A stretch of DNA of 44,627 nt from an uncultured bacterium (GCA_903951405.1 CAJBBV010000169.1:1-44627), one strand, 5' to 3'. Counted from the first letter of the stretch, positions 33,943 to 42,399 are shown. Numbers and translations are program-made. The notes: generated by a model from the letters alone, not told the origin.

Positions 33943-33989
33943 TCAATTACCGAACTATTTTTTCATAAAATAGTTATAGATTAGTGAAA

Positions 33990-34700
33990 ATGCAACATGC
34001 CTCAAATAAGATAAGAGATAATAAAAATTCAAGAATATTTTTCTTGTCCATTTTTCTATTATTACTCATTCATGTAGCAGGGGGGATTGGTATGATATAT
34101 TTTGATACTTCTCTTTTTGCTAAGGCAACACCTATTAATTTGCTTGTGATGTTTTTCTTGATTTTATGGAATCAAGAGGATTTAAATAATCGGTTTTATC
34201 TAGCTATTTTGATAGCTTTTTTAATAGGTTTCCTTTCAGAGGTAGCAGGTGTTAATGGTGGCTTTTTATTTGGACACTACAGTTATGGAAACATATTAGG
34301 GTTTAAGTTAATGCGTGTTCCCGTTCTAATCAGTCTGAATTGGTTTGCAGTTGTTTATTCTTCTTATGTTACTGCCTCTTTAATGCTGCGATTTTTGGGA
34401 TATGATATAAGCAATTCTGCCGTTGTCAAACTGCAGTCCCTTATTGTTCAGTGTTTGCTAGCAGCGAGTATAGCTACCTTCTTCGATTGGTTGATGGAGC
34501 CTACTGCCGTTCAGCTTGGATTCTGGGCATGGGAGAATGAGATCATTCCATTGTTCAACTTTATTAGTTGGTTCGGTATTAGTTTTTTTATTTCAGTTGT
34601 ATTTGCCTGTTTTCGACTTTCAAACAGCAATCGATTTGCCCCTATTCTATTGGTGGTACAATCTATTTTTTTTCTATTTCTTCGCATCTTTTTAAAATGA
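33990..34700 (+). CDS. cruF: CruF-type carotenoid 1',2'-hydratase (DUF422 membrane protein)
   Basis: This 236-residue protein has about seven hydrophobic helices and the DUF422 signature LSEVAGVNGGFLFGHYSYGNILGFKLMRVPVLISLNWF (residues about 82-119 in pieces). Also visible is FFDWLMEPTAVQLGFWAWE, containing the conserved D-W-x-M-E-P acidic motif. The family hydrates the end of gamma-carotene or related C-40/C-50 precursors in the membrane. The GTG at 33984 is an alternative start, two residues earlier. It lies 47 bp downstream of the desaturase. Genes for phytoene synthase and cyclase are not in the window. Confidence 0.87.
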   Translation: MQHASNKIRDNKNSRIFFLSIFLLLLIHVAGGIGMIYFDTSLFAKATPINLLVMFFLILWNQEDLNNRFYLAILIAFLIGFLSEVAGVNGGFLFGHYSYGNILGFKLMRVPVLISLNWFAVVYSSYVTASLMLRFLGYDISNSAVVKLQSLIVQCLLAASIATFFDWLMEPTAVQLGFWAWENEIIPLFNFISWFGISFFISVVFACFRLSNSNRFAPILLVVQSIFFLFLRIFLK

Positions 34701-34789
34701 GCGGCATCTAAAAAATACATTCCGGCACAATTTTTCTAACTTCAAGTGTAAATGATTTTTTCTTGTGATTTTTGGGCTTATTTTAAGGC

Positions 34790-36424
34790 ATGCTTATAAC
34801 TATGACAGACAAGCAATTATATTTTCATGCATCTATGCTAAGTGCCTGGTCTGCATTCTCTGATGAGTTTATTGCTGTATGGGACGATAGCAAAGAGAAC
34901 TTATTGTATTTCAATGATGCATACGTTCATTTTTTCGGCGTTGCTCAAAAAGATGATTTTCAAAGAGAGTTCGATTTTTTGGGATACCGAAAACATGAAT
35001 TGACGTCGGATATAAAGTCTTTAGTGAAGGATACCATTCAAAAAAATGGACTCTGGAAGGAAGAGGTTTTATTTAGAAAGAAATCCGGAGAAGTCTATTT
35101 GGGAAGACTCGATATCGCGGCATTTAAATTCGAAGGGACTACCCATTACTTGCAGCGTATTATCAATATAGATAATCAGCGGTTATTTTCTGAAAATCTA
35201 TTCAAGGAGATAAAGAAATTTGAGGCGTTATTCCAATATGCCACGTTGCCAATTTTATTAGTTAATAAATTAGGTTCAATAATTCTTGCTAACACTCAAG
35301 CCTTAACATTATTTGGTTATACAGAGGCGCAAATGAGTGCATTGAAAGTAGAGGATTTGATACCGAAGGAATACCGACCAGGCCATACTAATCATCGGAG
35401 TGACTATGAAAAAAATCCTCAAACAAGACCCATGGGTCGAGGTATGGAATTGTTTGCATTAAAAAAGTCAGGTGAAAAATTTCCAGTAGAGGTTAGTTTA
35501 GGTCATTATCAAATCGAGGATGAGACTTATGTCATTTCCTTTATAATTGATATTACTAGGCGGCTTGAAATAGAAGGGGCATTGAGAAAGCAGACTGCTG
35601 AAATGGAAAATGCTAAAAAAGAAATTGAAAAGTGGAATGAGGAACTAGAAAATAAAGTAGACTTAAGAACTCAAGAGTTGACGGATACACTGACAAAGCT
35701 AGAAAAGTCAAGAGATGAGTTAACTACTGCATTGAGCAAAGAAAAAGAGCTAAGTGATCTTAAATCCCGTTTTGTTTCAATGGCATCGCATGAATTTAGA
35801 ACACCACTGAGTACAATCCTTTCCTCTGTATCACTAATTAGTAAGTATACCCAATCTGAGGATCAAGATAAGAGAGATAAACATATACAGCGAATTCATT
35901 CTGCTGTCAGCAATTTAACCGATATCTTAAATGAGTTTCTATCGCTTGGTAAGATTGAGGAGGGAAAAATCCAAGTTCATTTCAGCTCATTTAATCTAAA
36001 GGAGCAGACGCAGTTAATTGTCAATGAAATTGCTAATATTTTGAAGCCTGGTCAGCAAATTATATATGAGCATTCCGGCGAAACACAAGTTAATCTTGAT
36101 TTGTCATTACTACGAAATATCCTAATAAACCTTATTTCCAATGCCTCGAAATTTTCTCCAGAAAATTCTGTTATTGAGATAAAAAGTGTAGTTTCTGAGA
36201 AGTCAATTTCACTAACTATTAGAGATAGGGGAATAGGCATACCAGAAGAAGATCAAAAGCATTTATTTGAACGATTTTTCCGAGCCAAAAATGTAACTAA
36301 TATTCAAGGCACTGGGCTTGGCTTACATATTGTTTCACGTTATGTGGAGCTGATGAATGGAAATATTTCTGTCGAAAGTGTTTTGGAGGAAGGATCAACT
36401 ATCAAAATACAGTTTAACATATGA
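34790..36424 (+). CDS. Soluble PAS-PAS sensor histidine kinase
   Basis: This 544-residue kinase has no membrane segment, so it senses an intracellular signal. A first PAS-like domain occupies about 15-130 (YFNDAYVHFFG, FRKKSGEVYLG), and a second clear PAS domain 140-258 (FEALFQYATLPILLVNKLG, LFGYTEAQM, KKSGEKFPVEVS, IIDITRR). A coiled coil follows at 262-325. HisKA has His334 in ASHEFRTPL. The ATPase domain shows N-box NILINLISNASKF, G1 RDRGIGIPEED and G2 GTGLGLHIV. It is fused by an ATGA overlap to the receiver-CRP regulator downstream. No heme or flavin ligand is evident by eye. An ATG at 34802 is an alternative start. Confidence 0.93.
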   Translation: MLITMTDKQLYFHASMLSAWSAFSDEFIAVWDDSKENLLYFNDAYVHFFGVAQKDDFQREFDFLGYRKHELTSDIKSLVKDTIQKNGLWKEEVLFRKKSGEVYLGRLDIAAFKFEGTTHYLQRIINIDNQRLFSENLFKEIKKFEALFQYATLPILLVNKLGSIILANTQALTLFGYTEAQMSALKVEDLIPKEYRPGHTNHRSDYEKNPQTRPMGRGMELFALKKSGEKFPVEVSLGHYQIEDETYVISFIIDITRRLEIEGALRKQTAEMENAKKEIEKWNEELENKVDLRTQELTDTLTKLEKSRDELTTALSKEKELSDLKSRFVSMASHEFRTPLSTILSSVSLISKYTQSEDQDKRDKHIQRIHSAVSNLTDILNEFLSLGKIEEGKIQVHFSSFNLKEQTQLIVNEIANILKPGQQIIYEHSGETQVNLDLSLLRNILINLISNASKFSPENSVIEIKSVVSEKSISLTIRDRGIGIPEEDQKHLFERFFRAKNVTNIQGTGLGLHIVSRYVELMNGNISVESVLEEGSTIKIQFNI

Positions 36425-37476
36425 ACACCATTTTATTAATTGAAGACAATTTAGAAATTAGAGAAAATACTGCAGAAATATTGGAGTTAGCCAACTACCG
36501 TGTTATTACCGCAGAAAATGGAAAGATTGGCATTGAAAAGGCATTGGCAGAAATTCCTGATCTTATTATTTGTGATATCATGATGCCTGTTTTAGATGGA
36601 TATGGTGTGCTTCATTTGCTCAATAAAAATGAAGCCTTAAAAGATATTCCATTTATTTTTTTAACGGCAAAAACGGATCGCCAAGATTTTAGGAAAGGCA
36701 TGGAAATGGGTGCAGATGATTATATTACTAAGCCATTTACTGAGCTTGAATTACTTAATGCAATTGAGCAGAGGTTGAAGAAATTAAGTATCATTCGTAA
36801 AAAGTATGAATCAAATCAACTGGGCGTAAAAAATTTAATTGAAGATATTGGGAGACAAGATGTTCTTAAAGAGTTGTCAACTAATAGAAATGTAAATACG
36901 TATAAAAAGAAGCAAGTTGTTTATAGCGAAGGTAATCACCCGAACAGGTTGTTCTATGTTCAAAAAGGTAAGGTTAAGCTCTTTAAGTCTAATGATGATG
37001 GCAAAGATCTAACCATTGGACTTTTTGGTCAAGGAGAGTACTTCGGTTATATGCCATTACTTGATCATTCTGTATACAAAGAAACGGCTGAGGCTATGGA
37101 AGACTCTGAGATAGCAATTATACCGCGAGAGGAGTTCGATGATTTGATTAAGGAGAATCCAATAGTCATGAAAAAGTTTATTCAAATTTTGGCTGGTAAC
37201 ATTACAGAAAAAGAAAATCAGTTGCTTGGGTTGGCATATAACTCATTAAGAAAGAGGGTAGCTGATGCCTTATTGATGTTGCAAAAAAAATTCAGTGACG
37301 GAACTACTCCATTCTCAATTCATATTTCAAGGGAAGACTTGGCGAATATTGCTGGTACTGCTACGGAGTCGTTAATAAGAACACTCAGCGATTTTAAAGC
37401 GGAAAAATTGATTGATATAAAGGATGGGAATATCATTTTAACCAACGAAAAAAAGTTAGCTAACCTTTTTAATTGA
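36421..37476 (+). CDS. Receiver-CRP/FNR fusion response regulator (REC, cNMP-fold, HTH)
   Basis: This 351-residue protein joins an N-terminal receiver domain (1-120; acid pocket E8-D9, phospho-acceptor D52 in ICDIMMP, T82, K104 in YITKPF) to a cyclic-nucleotide-binding fold (about 150-265; VVYSEGNHPNRLFYVQKGKVKLF) and a CRP-type winged HTH (about 270-345; ISREDLANIAGTATESLIRTLSDF). The phosphate-binding Arg-Ala-x-Ala of true cAMP receptors is replaced by YKETAEAME, and no N-terminal Cys cluster is present. So it is neither a cAMP nor an FNR iron-sulfur sensor. Its start overlaps the kinase stop by 4 bp (ATGA), marking an obligate pair. Nearby hsp20 and cbb3 genes are candidate targets. Confidence 0.92.
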   Translation: MNTILLIEDNLEIRENTAEILELANYRVITAENGKIGIEKALAEIPDLIICDIMMPVLDGYGVLHLLNKNEALKDIPFIFLTAKTDRQDFRKGMEMGADDYITKPFTELELLNAIEQRLKKLSIIRKKYESNQLGVKNLIEDIGRQDVLKELSTNRNVNTYKKKQVVYSEGNHPNRLFYVQKGKVKLFKSNDDGKDLTIGLFGQGEYFGYMPLLDHSVYKETAEAMEDSEIAIIPREEFDDLIKENPIVMKKFIQILAGNITEKENQLLGLAYNSLRKRVADALLMLQKKFSDGTTPFSIHISREDLANIAGTATESLIRTLSDFKAEKLIDIKDGNIILTNEKKLANLFN

Positions 37477-37477
37477 T

Positions 37478-37894
37478 TTAGAATTCAGCTATCTGAAGTG
37501 AGGATAAATATGTATTATAATCGCTTTTGATGAGCATGTAATCTTTTTCTATCAAGGCTACCTGATCCTTTAAATGTTTATGGATTTTAACTAACTCAGA
37601 GAATGAGGTATCTGAGTATTTCAATTTTAGGTTTCTCCATTTTTCAGATTCTTTTTTAAGATCATAAATTACGTGATCTAATAAATCATCTTTTATGATG
37701 AATTGATTATGAAATATTTCGGCTTGTTCGAGACCCTTCTTATCTTGTATCTGACTAGTTACCTCTGATAAACGGGTTTTGAAAAAAGTATTTTCTTGTT
37801 TAATGTATTCAATGAGCCTAATGCAGGCATCATTTTCAAATAAAAACTGTTTGTATTTTCCGCTAATCATTATTGTGGTTGCTATCATAGCCAT
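37478..37894 (-). CDS. Small coiled-coil protein, unknown function
   Basis: This 138-residue product is unrecognised. Its core runs KYKQFLFENDACIRLIEYIKQENTFFKTRL, read at about 13-42. Long helices follow (GLEQAEIFHNQFIIKDDLLDHV, LKKESEKWRNLKLKY, HKHLKDQVALIEKDY), all compatible with coiled-coil bundles. There is no signal peptide. The start may be the ATG at 37894 or an internal ATG at 37870. It converges with the receiver-CRP gene 1 bp away and lies 44 bp downstream of hsp20 on the same strand, so it is probably a stress-related partner or co-transcribed gene. Function is unknown. Confidence 0.72.
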   Translation of the reverse strand: MAMIATTIMISGKYKQFLFENDACIRLIEYIKQENTFFKTRLSEVTSQIQDKKGLEQAEIFHNQFIIKDDLLDHVIYDLKKESEKWRNLKLKYSDTSFSELVKIHKHLKDQVALIEKDYMLIKSDYNTYLSSLQIAEF

Positions 37895-37900
37895 TTATTT

Positions 37901-37935
37901 AACTCCTGCCTAGTTGACTAGGCAGGAGTTTTTTG
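37901..37935 (+). terminator. Hairpin oriented as a plus-strand terminator within the hsp20 downstream region
   Basis: Arms AACTCCTGCCTAG (37901-37913) and CTAGGCAGGAGTT (37918-37930) are complementary with a TTGA loop. TTTTTT follows on the plus strand only. On the minus strand the hairpin is followed by AAATAAATGG, not a U-run. It therefore looks like the terminator of the plus-strand kinase/REC-CRP operon, lying 424 bp beyond its stop, or a minus-strand processing/attenuation hairpin between hsp20 and the downstream gene. Confidence 0.55.
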
Positions 37936-37938
37936 GGT

Positions 37939-38385
37939 TTAATGCACATTGATTTTTTGGTGAGACGTTTTTTTAGCTTCTTCTTTTTTTGGTAGAAGTA
38001 ATTTAAGTTCACCATGAACATAGGTTGCATCAATTTTTGATGAATCGATGTTCTCTGGGAGCGTAAAAGATCTTGAAAAAGATGAATAGCTATATTCTTT
38101 TCGAGTATATAGGTCATCTTTCTCTTCCTCTTTTTCTTCTTCACGTTCTGCACTAATTGTTATCAGTGTGCCATTGACATCAATTTTAAAATCCTTTTTT
38201 TCTAAGCCAGGAGCGGCCATGATAATTTCATAGTTATTACCTGTTTCCTTGATGTTTACAGCAGGGGCTTGATTTAGATAGGGCCATCTGCTGTCAACTA
38301 ATTCATTCCAGGGTTTAAAAAAATCTTCAAAAACAGATGCATTTAAAAGACTAGGCCTGAGTAGTGTTCTTCCATTTGCTGACAT
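37939..38385 (-). CDS. Hsp20/alpha-crystallin small heat-shock protein
   Basis: This 148-residue ATP-independent holdase has the alpha-crystallin domain at about 42-140. Inner strands: AVNIKETGNNYEIIMAAPGLEKKDFKIDV. Lid and ridge: LITISAEREEE, SFSRSFTLPENIDSSKIDATYVHGELKLLLPKKEEAKK, with the expected A-x-x-x-n-G-x-L motif. The N-terminal arm (RPSLLNASVFEDFF) is short. It has its own upstream region with a -7-like box. It precedes the coiled-coil gene and follows the cbb3 cluster. Confidence 0.95.
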   Translation of the reverse strand: MSANGRTLLRPSLLNASVFEDFFKPWNELVDSRWPYLNQAPAVNIKETGNNYEIIMAAPGLEKKDFKIDVNGTLITISAEREEEKEEEKDDLYTRKEYSYSSFSRSFTLPENIDSSKIDATYVHGELKLLLPKKEEAKKTSHQKINVH

Positions 38386-38424
38386 ACATTTAATTTTTTA
38401 TGTTAAGTAATTATATTTTCGAAA

Positions 38425-38432
38425 CAAATTTA
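38425..38432 (-). promoter_or_regulatory. Candidate -7 box for hsp20
   Basis: On the minus strand TAAATTTG (38432 down to 38425) matches the Bacteroidota -7 consensus TAnnTTTG, about 40 nt before the hsp20 ATG. At the expected distance upstream TTCG (38450-38447) is one base from the -33 TTTG element. No HrcA CIRCE repeat is visible. Confidence 0.38.
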
Positions 38433-38486
38433 TTTATCAATATCCTCGAATCTAGTAACTCCAATCATTAAAAAAAATGACATATA

Positions 38487-39197
38487 TCACTCGGTGGCGC
38501 AATGTATTTTTTCATTTTTCCCAACCAATAGTGAAGGACTCATAAAATTTCCCTGGTTCATGCCACGAATGATCAGTAATATGGCCATTAGGGCTATTAT
38601 TGCTGGATACCATTTTGTCAAGTATTGTCTAATTGGAAATTGTAGCTTGATCCCAATTATCATCACAGCAAGTAGCATAGGAAGGGTTCCTATGCCAAAA
38701 AAGGTCATGAATAATGCTCCGTGTATTGGATCTTGCATTGTAGTAGCTCCTGCTAAGGCCACGTAAACCAATCCACAAGGAAGCAGTCCATTTAGAACGC
38801 CACCTATCAATACTGGAGAGATATTTATTTTTTTTGCAAGAGCGTATATTTTATTTCGAATGTGTTTATAGCCAATGTATTGTTGAATTTTAGTCTCTAT
38901 GGAAGGGAACACGATTATTACAAGCATTATACTGAGTATGCCAATACCAAGGGTTAATGATATATTTTGTTGGAAGCCGAAGAATTTTATGGAAGTTCCT
39001 ATAGTGCCAAATAATGCCCCCCATAATGCATATATGAAAATTCTTCCTGAATGATAGGTCGTCCACGTTTTTAGGGGCATCCGACTTTCATTTTTTGTGA
39101 ATAAGCTTGTTAGCATCAGTGGTCCACACATGCCAGCACAATGGAAGCTTCCTGCTAACCCAATGAGAATTGCTGATATAATAAATTGTACGGACAT
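38487..39197 (-). CDS. SafE/TauE-like membrane protein of the cbb3 assembly cluster
   Basis: This 236-residue protein has about six membrane helices and the motif GLAGSFHCAGMCGPL (about residues 13-27) with a Cys-x-x-x-Cys arrangement. This group is widely linked to cbb3 gene clusters and annotated as sulfite exporter TauE/SafE; in this context it more likely assists copper or heme delivery than sulfite export. It starts 1 bp after ccoH and is the last gene of the cluster. No hairpin is seen before hsp20. Confidence 0.88.
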   Translation of the reverse strand: MSVQFIISAILIGLAGSFHCAGMCGPLMLTSLFTKNESRMPLKTWTTYHSGRIFIYALWGALFGTIGTSIKFFGFQQNISLTLGIGILSIMLVIIVFPSIETKIQQYIGYKHIRNKIYALAKKINISPVLIGGVLNGLLPCGLVYVALAGATTMQDPIHGALFMTFFGIGTLPMLLAVMIIGIKLQFPIRQYLTKWYPAIIALMAILLIIRGMNQGNFMSPSLLVGKNEKIHCATE

Positions 39198-39198
39198 C

Positions 39199-39636
39199 CT
39201 ATAGCGTCATATTTTTTTCGAAGTAGTATTTTTTCCCATCTTTAATCCATGTAAGTTGTAGTTGAAATAGCCCTTTAACTGGCACTTTATATGATATAGT
39301 TGATTTTGCACCTGCTATATCACAGTTTCCGCTCACATCTTTTGATCTATCTGACGCACAGTATAATTTCCAACTCCCTTTGTATGTTGATTCGTTGAAT
39401 TCCGAAGGGAAAGATAGTTGGATTTGGCCCTCTTTCGCCAAGGTTTTAATCACGCTTGACAGGGAGGCCGTATTAGCAGACTGATCTATAACTTCTTGGT
39501 ATTTCAGTTCTTCAGCATAGTAATTCTCAGATACTAGATCTTTTTTTTCTATTGATGATCGATATACCATGAATAGTATTCCAATAATAAAAACACTATA
39601 AATAATCACAATTGTATAACCCCAATTTATTTTCAT
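39199..39636 (-). CDS. ccoH: CcoH/FixH family cbb3 oxidase assembly protein
   Basis: This 145-residue protein has one N-terminal membrane helix (WGYTIVIIYSVFIIGILFMVY) and a periplasmic domain. The motif KDLVSENYYAEELKYQEVID (about 32-51) is the conserved FixH feature. It is needed for stable assembly of the cbb3 complex. It lies between ccoG and the SafE-like gene with 1- to 9-bp gaps. Confidence 0.88.
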   Translation of the reverse strand: MKINWGYTIVIIYSVFIIGILFMVYRSSIEKKDLVSENYYAEELKYQEVIDQSANTASLSSVIKTLAKEGQIQLSFPSEFNESTYKGSWKLYCASDRSKDVSGNCDIAGAKSTISYKVPVKGLFQLQLTWIKDGKKYYFEKNMTL

Positions 39637-39645
39637 AAACTATAA

Positions 39646-41055
39646 TTAAGAACCTACTGGTCCGATGAATGATGTTTTTTTACTTGCTATTTTTATTTTG
39701 TTGATATAGAAGTTGACTTTTATATCACTTTTTCTTTTTCTAATTAATTCTGATTTTTTCTTAATTAAAAAGGTCAGAACAGCATAACCCTCTTTGTTGA
39801 TTGTCGGCTGCTTTCCGAGTACTTCGATTGATCCTTCTTTTTCATCAATGCCTAAGGTTAGTGTAATATCCTTATGCGTTTTATTGAACATCCTTGCCGA
39901 GTACAAATTGCCAATATATCCACTGGGAAGAGTTTGGTAAATCATACCTTGTGTTCGTAAAATGGTAATATCAACATCATCTCGTGTGAGGAGCATAGAG
40001 ACTAGAGCAGAAGCAATCATGATAAGTACAACTGAATAAGCTTTAATTCTAGTAGTGAATTTTAGTTTTTGATTTTTTACAATATTGTTTTCGGACGCAA
40101 ATCGTATAAGGTTTTTGGGCAGCCCAATATTTTCCATGATTTCATTGCATGAATCAATGCAGGCGGTACAGTTTATGCATTCAAGTTGAGTTCCATTTCT
40201 GATATCGATGCCAGTGGGGCATACTCTTACGCAAGCCTTACAATCAATGCAATCACCAAGTTGATTTTCAGCTGAAGCTTTCTTTCCTCTAGGTTCACCT
40301 CGGATATAATCATATGCAACTACAATTGAATTTTTATCCAGTAAAACACCTTGTAGTCTGCCATATGGACAAACAACTATACATACTTGTTCTCTGAACC
40401 AATAGTAGACGAAAAAGAAAACAGTAGTGAATCCAATTATGGAAAAAAAAGTACTTAAGTGTGATGATATTCCTTCGTTAACATACCTAATCACTTCATC
40501 CATACTGATTAGGTAAGCCATAAAGTAATTAGCTAGGATGAACGATACGCTGTAGAAGATAAATATCTTAGTTATTCTTTTTCTGATTTTATAACCATTC
40601 CAAGGCATAGCCTTGAGCTGTTGTTGTTTGGTATAATCACCTTCAATCCAGTATTCAATTTTTCTAAAAACCATTTCCATGAAAATGGTCTGTGGACAAG
40701 CCCATCCACAAAAAACTCTACCAAATATTACTGTGAATAGAATGATGAAGACCACAAAGGTTAGCATTCCTACGGCAAAAATAAAGAAATCTTGTGGCCC
40801 AAAAATTTGTCCAAATATGATGAACTTTCTTTTTAGAATATTCATCATGATTAACGGATCACCTTCAACTTTTATCCAGGGTATAGCAAGGAATAGAATT
40901 AAGTATACTATAGAAAAGAGGCTTCTTTTGTTATATAATGTTCCTTTTGGTTTTTTAGGAAATAAATAATTGCGTTTCCCTTTCTCATCGATTGTTGCAA
41001 TTTTATTTCTAAACCCTTGGTCGATTAACTCTTCTTTCCTCGTTTCATCAATCAT
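39646..41055 (-). CDS. ccoG: CcoG/RdxA/FixG polyferredoxin-like cbb3 assembly protein
   Basis: This 469-residue protein has multiple membrane helices and FCGWACPQTIFMEMVFRKIE, with its redox-active Cys pair, near residues 120-140. Two 4Fe-4S ferredoxin-like motifs follow (CIDCKACVRVCP and CINCTACIDSCNE). The C-terminal about 110 residues form the IgD-like domain typical of the family. It takes part in copper reduction for cbb3 maturation. It follows ccoP by 2 bp. Confidence 0.95.
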   Translation of the reverse strand: MIDETRKEELIDQGFRNKIATIDEKGKRNYLFPKKPKGTLYNKRSLFSIVYLILFLAIPWIKVEGDPLIMMNILKRKFIIFGQIFGPQDFFIFAVGMLTFVVFIILFTVIFGRVFCGWACPQTIFMEMVFRKIEYWIEGDYTKQQQLKAMPWNGYKIRKRITKIFIFYSVSFILANYFMAYLISMDEVIRYVNEGISSHLSTFFSIIGFTTVFFFVYYWFREQVCIVVCPYGRLQGVLLDKNSIVVAYDYIRGEPRGKKASAENQLGDCIDCKACVRVCPTGIDIRNGTQLECINCTACIDSCNEIMENIGLPKNLIRFASENNIVKNQKLKFTTRIKAYSVVLIMIASALVSMLLTRDDVDITILRTQGMIYQTLPSGYIGNLYSARMFNKTHKDITLTLGIDEKEGSIEVLGKQPTINKEGYAVLTFLIKKKSELIRKRKSDIKVNFYINKIKIASKKTSFIGPVGS

Positions 41056-41057
41056 CT

Positions 41058-42218
41058 TTAATTGGTGGTTGTTGAAGCTTTACTAATTAGGGTATCCTGT
41101 GCAGGTGTGTTGGTTGTTAAAACTCCTTGTGGCGCTTTTGCATTTGGTGGATTAGTTCCTTTGAGTGAGGCTATAAAGCTGGCTAGATGTTTAATCTGGA
41201 TCGGGCTATACATGGATTGCCATGATTGCATTCCTTTTTCAGGGTAGCCAATTTTAATGGTATTATAAATATTATTCATCGTGCTCCCATGAATCCAATA
41301 ATTATCCGTCAAGTTTGGTCCAATAAGTCCTTCTCCTTTTGTTCCATGACAGGCTACACAGGTTTGAAGAAATATGGTTTTTCCTGCATCTATACCAGAT
41401 GCATCTGACATGCCGACGTTATTTTCATCAACGAGATTTTTAGTTTTTGCCTTATATATTTCTTCTTGTTTTTCCCCTTCAATCATTTCTGCAGCATATT
41501 CTTGTTCTGGATCTTTGCCTGTTCCACCAAAGTGGAAGTTGAATGTATAGATGATAGCCACAGCAATGGTAAAATAGAAGCCATATTTCCACCATGGAGG
41601 TAAAGGATTATCCAACTCTTTTATGCCATCATAGTCATGATCTAGTAGAATATCAGCTTCTTTTTCAATAGGAACTGCCCTTGTCATTAGATTTCTGTCA
41701 ATTCTTTTCCAGAGTGATAAGACTTTATTTGGTGTCTTAATTTTTTCAACAAGAATTTCTTCTTCACCGGCTAGATCTTTGAAAGCTCGTTTAGTCATGA
41801 AGGCTAAAAATAGGATTACTATAAATTCAAGTCCTATGACGGCTGACAGTGAATAAAAATCGAATGCATGCATTCCCCCGAAATTATTATTTTCAGATAG
41901 CCCTGTAACAATCTGACTCGTTTGTGATTTTGCAACACTTGAGAGTACAGATGTAATCATTATGAGTATTATTGTTTTGGCTAACAATCCTTCCTTTCTT
42001 TTTTTATGTATTGCCCTAGAAATGGTTAGTAAAACATGCGATAATAGCCATATGACTAGCACCATGACAATTGCAGAAATCAATAATAACGTTTCAAGCC
42101 AATTGATAGAATTCGGGCGTTCTGTAGATGTACTTTGTGCAAATAGATTTGTTGCAAAAACTATGCATAGTAAAAGAGTAACGATAGTTTTACTTACTAT
42201 ATTCTTAGACATATTCAT
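41058..42218 (-). CDS. ccoP: cbb3 oxidase subunit III, CcoP (single heme c, extended N-terminus)
   Basis: From the ATG at 42218 the product is 386 residues. The canonical CcoP part starts at HDYDGIKELDNPLPPWW (about 194-210), with the membrane helix after it. It ends in one cytochrome c domain with CVACH (287-291) and a Met ligand in KGMQSW. The first about 190 residues add a signal-like segment and two to three helices not found in the proteobacterial subunit. Only one CxxCH is present, whereas proteobacterial CcoP usually has two. A TTG at 42221 was rejected as start. It passes electrons to CcoO. Confidence 0.92.
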   Translation of the reverse strand: MNMSKNIVSKTIVTLLLCIVFATNLFAQSTSTERPNSINWLETLLLISAIVMVLVIWLLSHVLLTISRAIHKKRKEGLLAKTIILIMITSVLSSVAKSQTSQIVTGLSENNNFGGMHAFDFYSLSAVIGLEFIVILFLAFMTKRAFKDLAGEEEILVEKIKTPNKVLSLWKRIDRNLMTRAVPIEKEADILLDHDYDGIKELDNPLPPWWKYGFYFTIAVAIIYTFNFHFGGTGKDPEQEYAAEMIEGEKQEEIYKAKTKNLVDENNVGMSDASGIDAGKTIFLQTCVACHGTKGEGLIGPNLTDNYWIHGSTMNNIYNTIKIGYPEKGMQSWQSMYSPIQIKHLASFIASLKGTNPPNAKAPQGVLTTNTPAQDTLISKASTTTN

Positions 42219-42234
42219 CAATTTGAAGTTTATA

Positions 42235-42399
42235 TTAATCTAATGGAAGATTTTCTAGTTCATCAATAGTTGATTTTTTCATATTGAAAACATAGATTAA
42301 CATCAATACGAAAAAGGTCATAAAAATGAATTGGGCGATGATTGGGTATACAGAAATGCCTTCTATTTTTTCTGCATATTGTTTTATGAATTTGAACAT
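42235..42399 (-). CDS. ccoQ: CcoQ-like small subunit of the cbb3 oxidase
   Basis: A 54-residue frame (MFKFIKQYAEKIEGISVYPI at the start, LENLPLD at the end) lies between ccoNO and ccoP, with a single membrane helix (IAQFIFMTFFVLMLIYVF). Position, size and topology match CcoQ/FixQ, which stabilises the complex. It begins 10 bp after the ccoNO stop and ends 16 bp before the ccoP ATG. The first dozen residues are amphipathic, as is usual for the Bacteroidota form. Confidence 0.82.
   Translation of the reverse strand: MFKFIKQYAEKIEGISVYPIIAQFIFMTFFVLMLIYVFNMKKSTIDELENLPLD

Noticed and set aside
37899-38153. 84-codon lysine-rich minus-strand frame overlapping hsp20
   Set aside because: It is an out-of-frame shadow of the alpha-crystallin domain gene; its lysine runs come from the A-rich strand.
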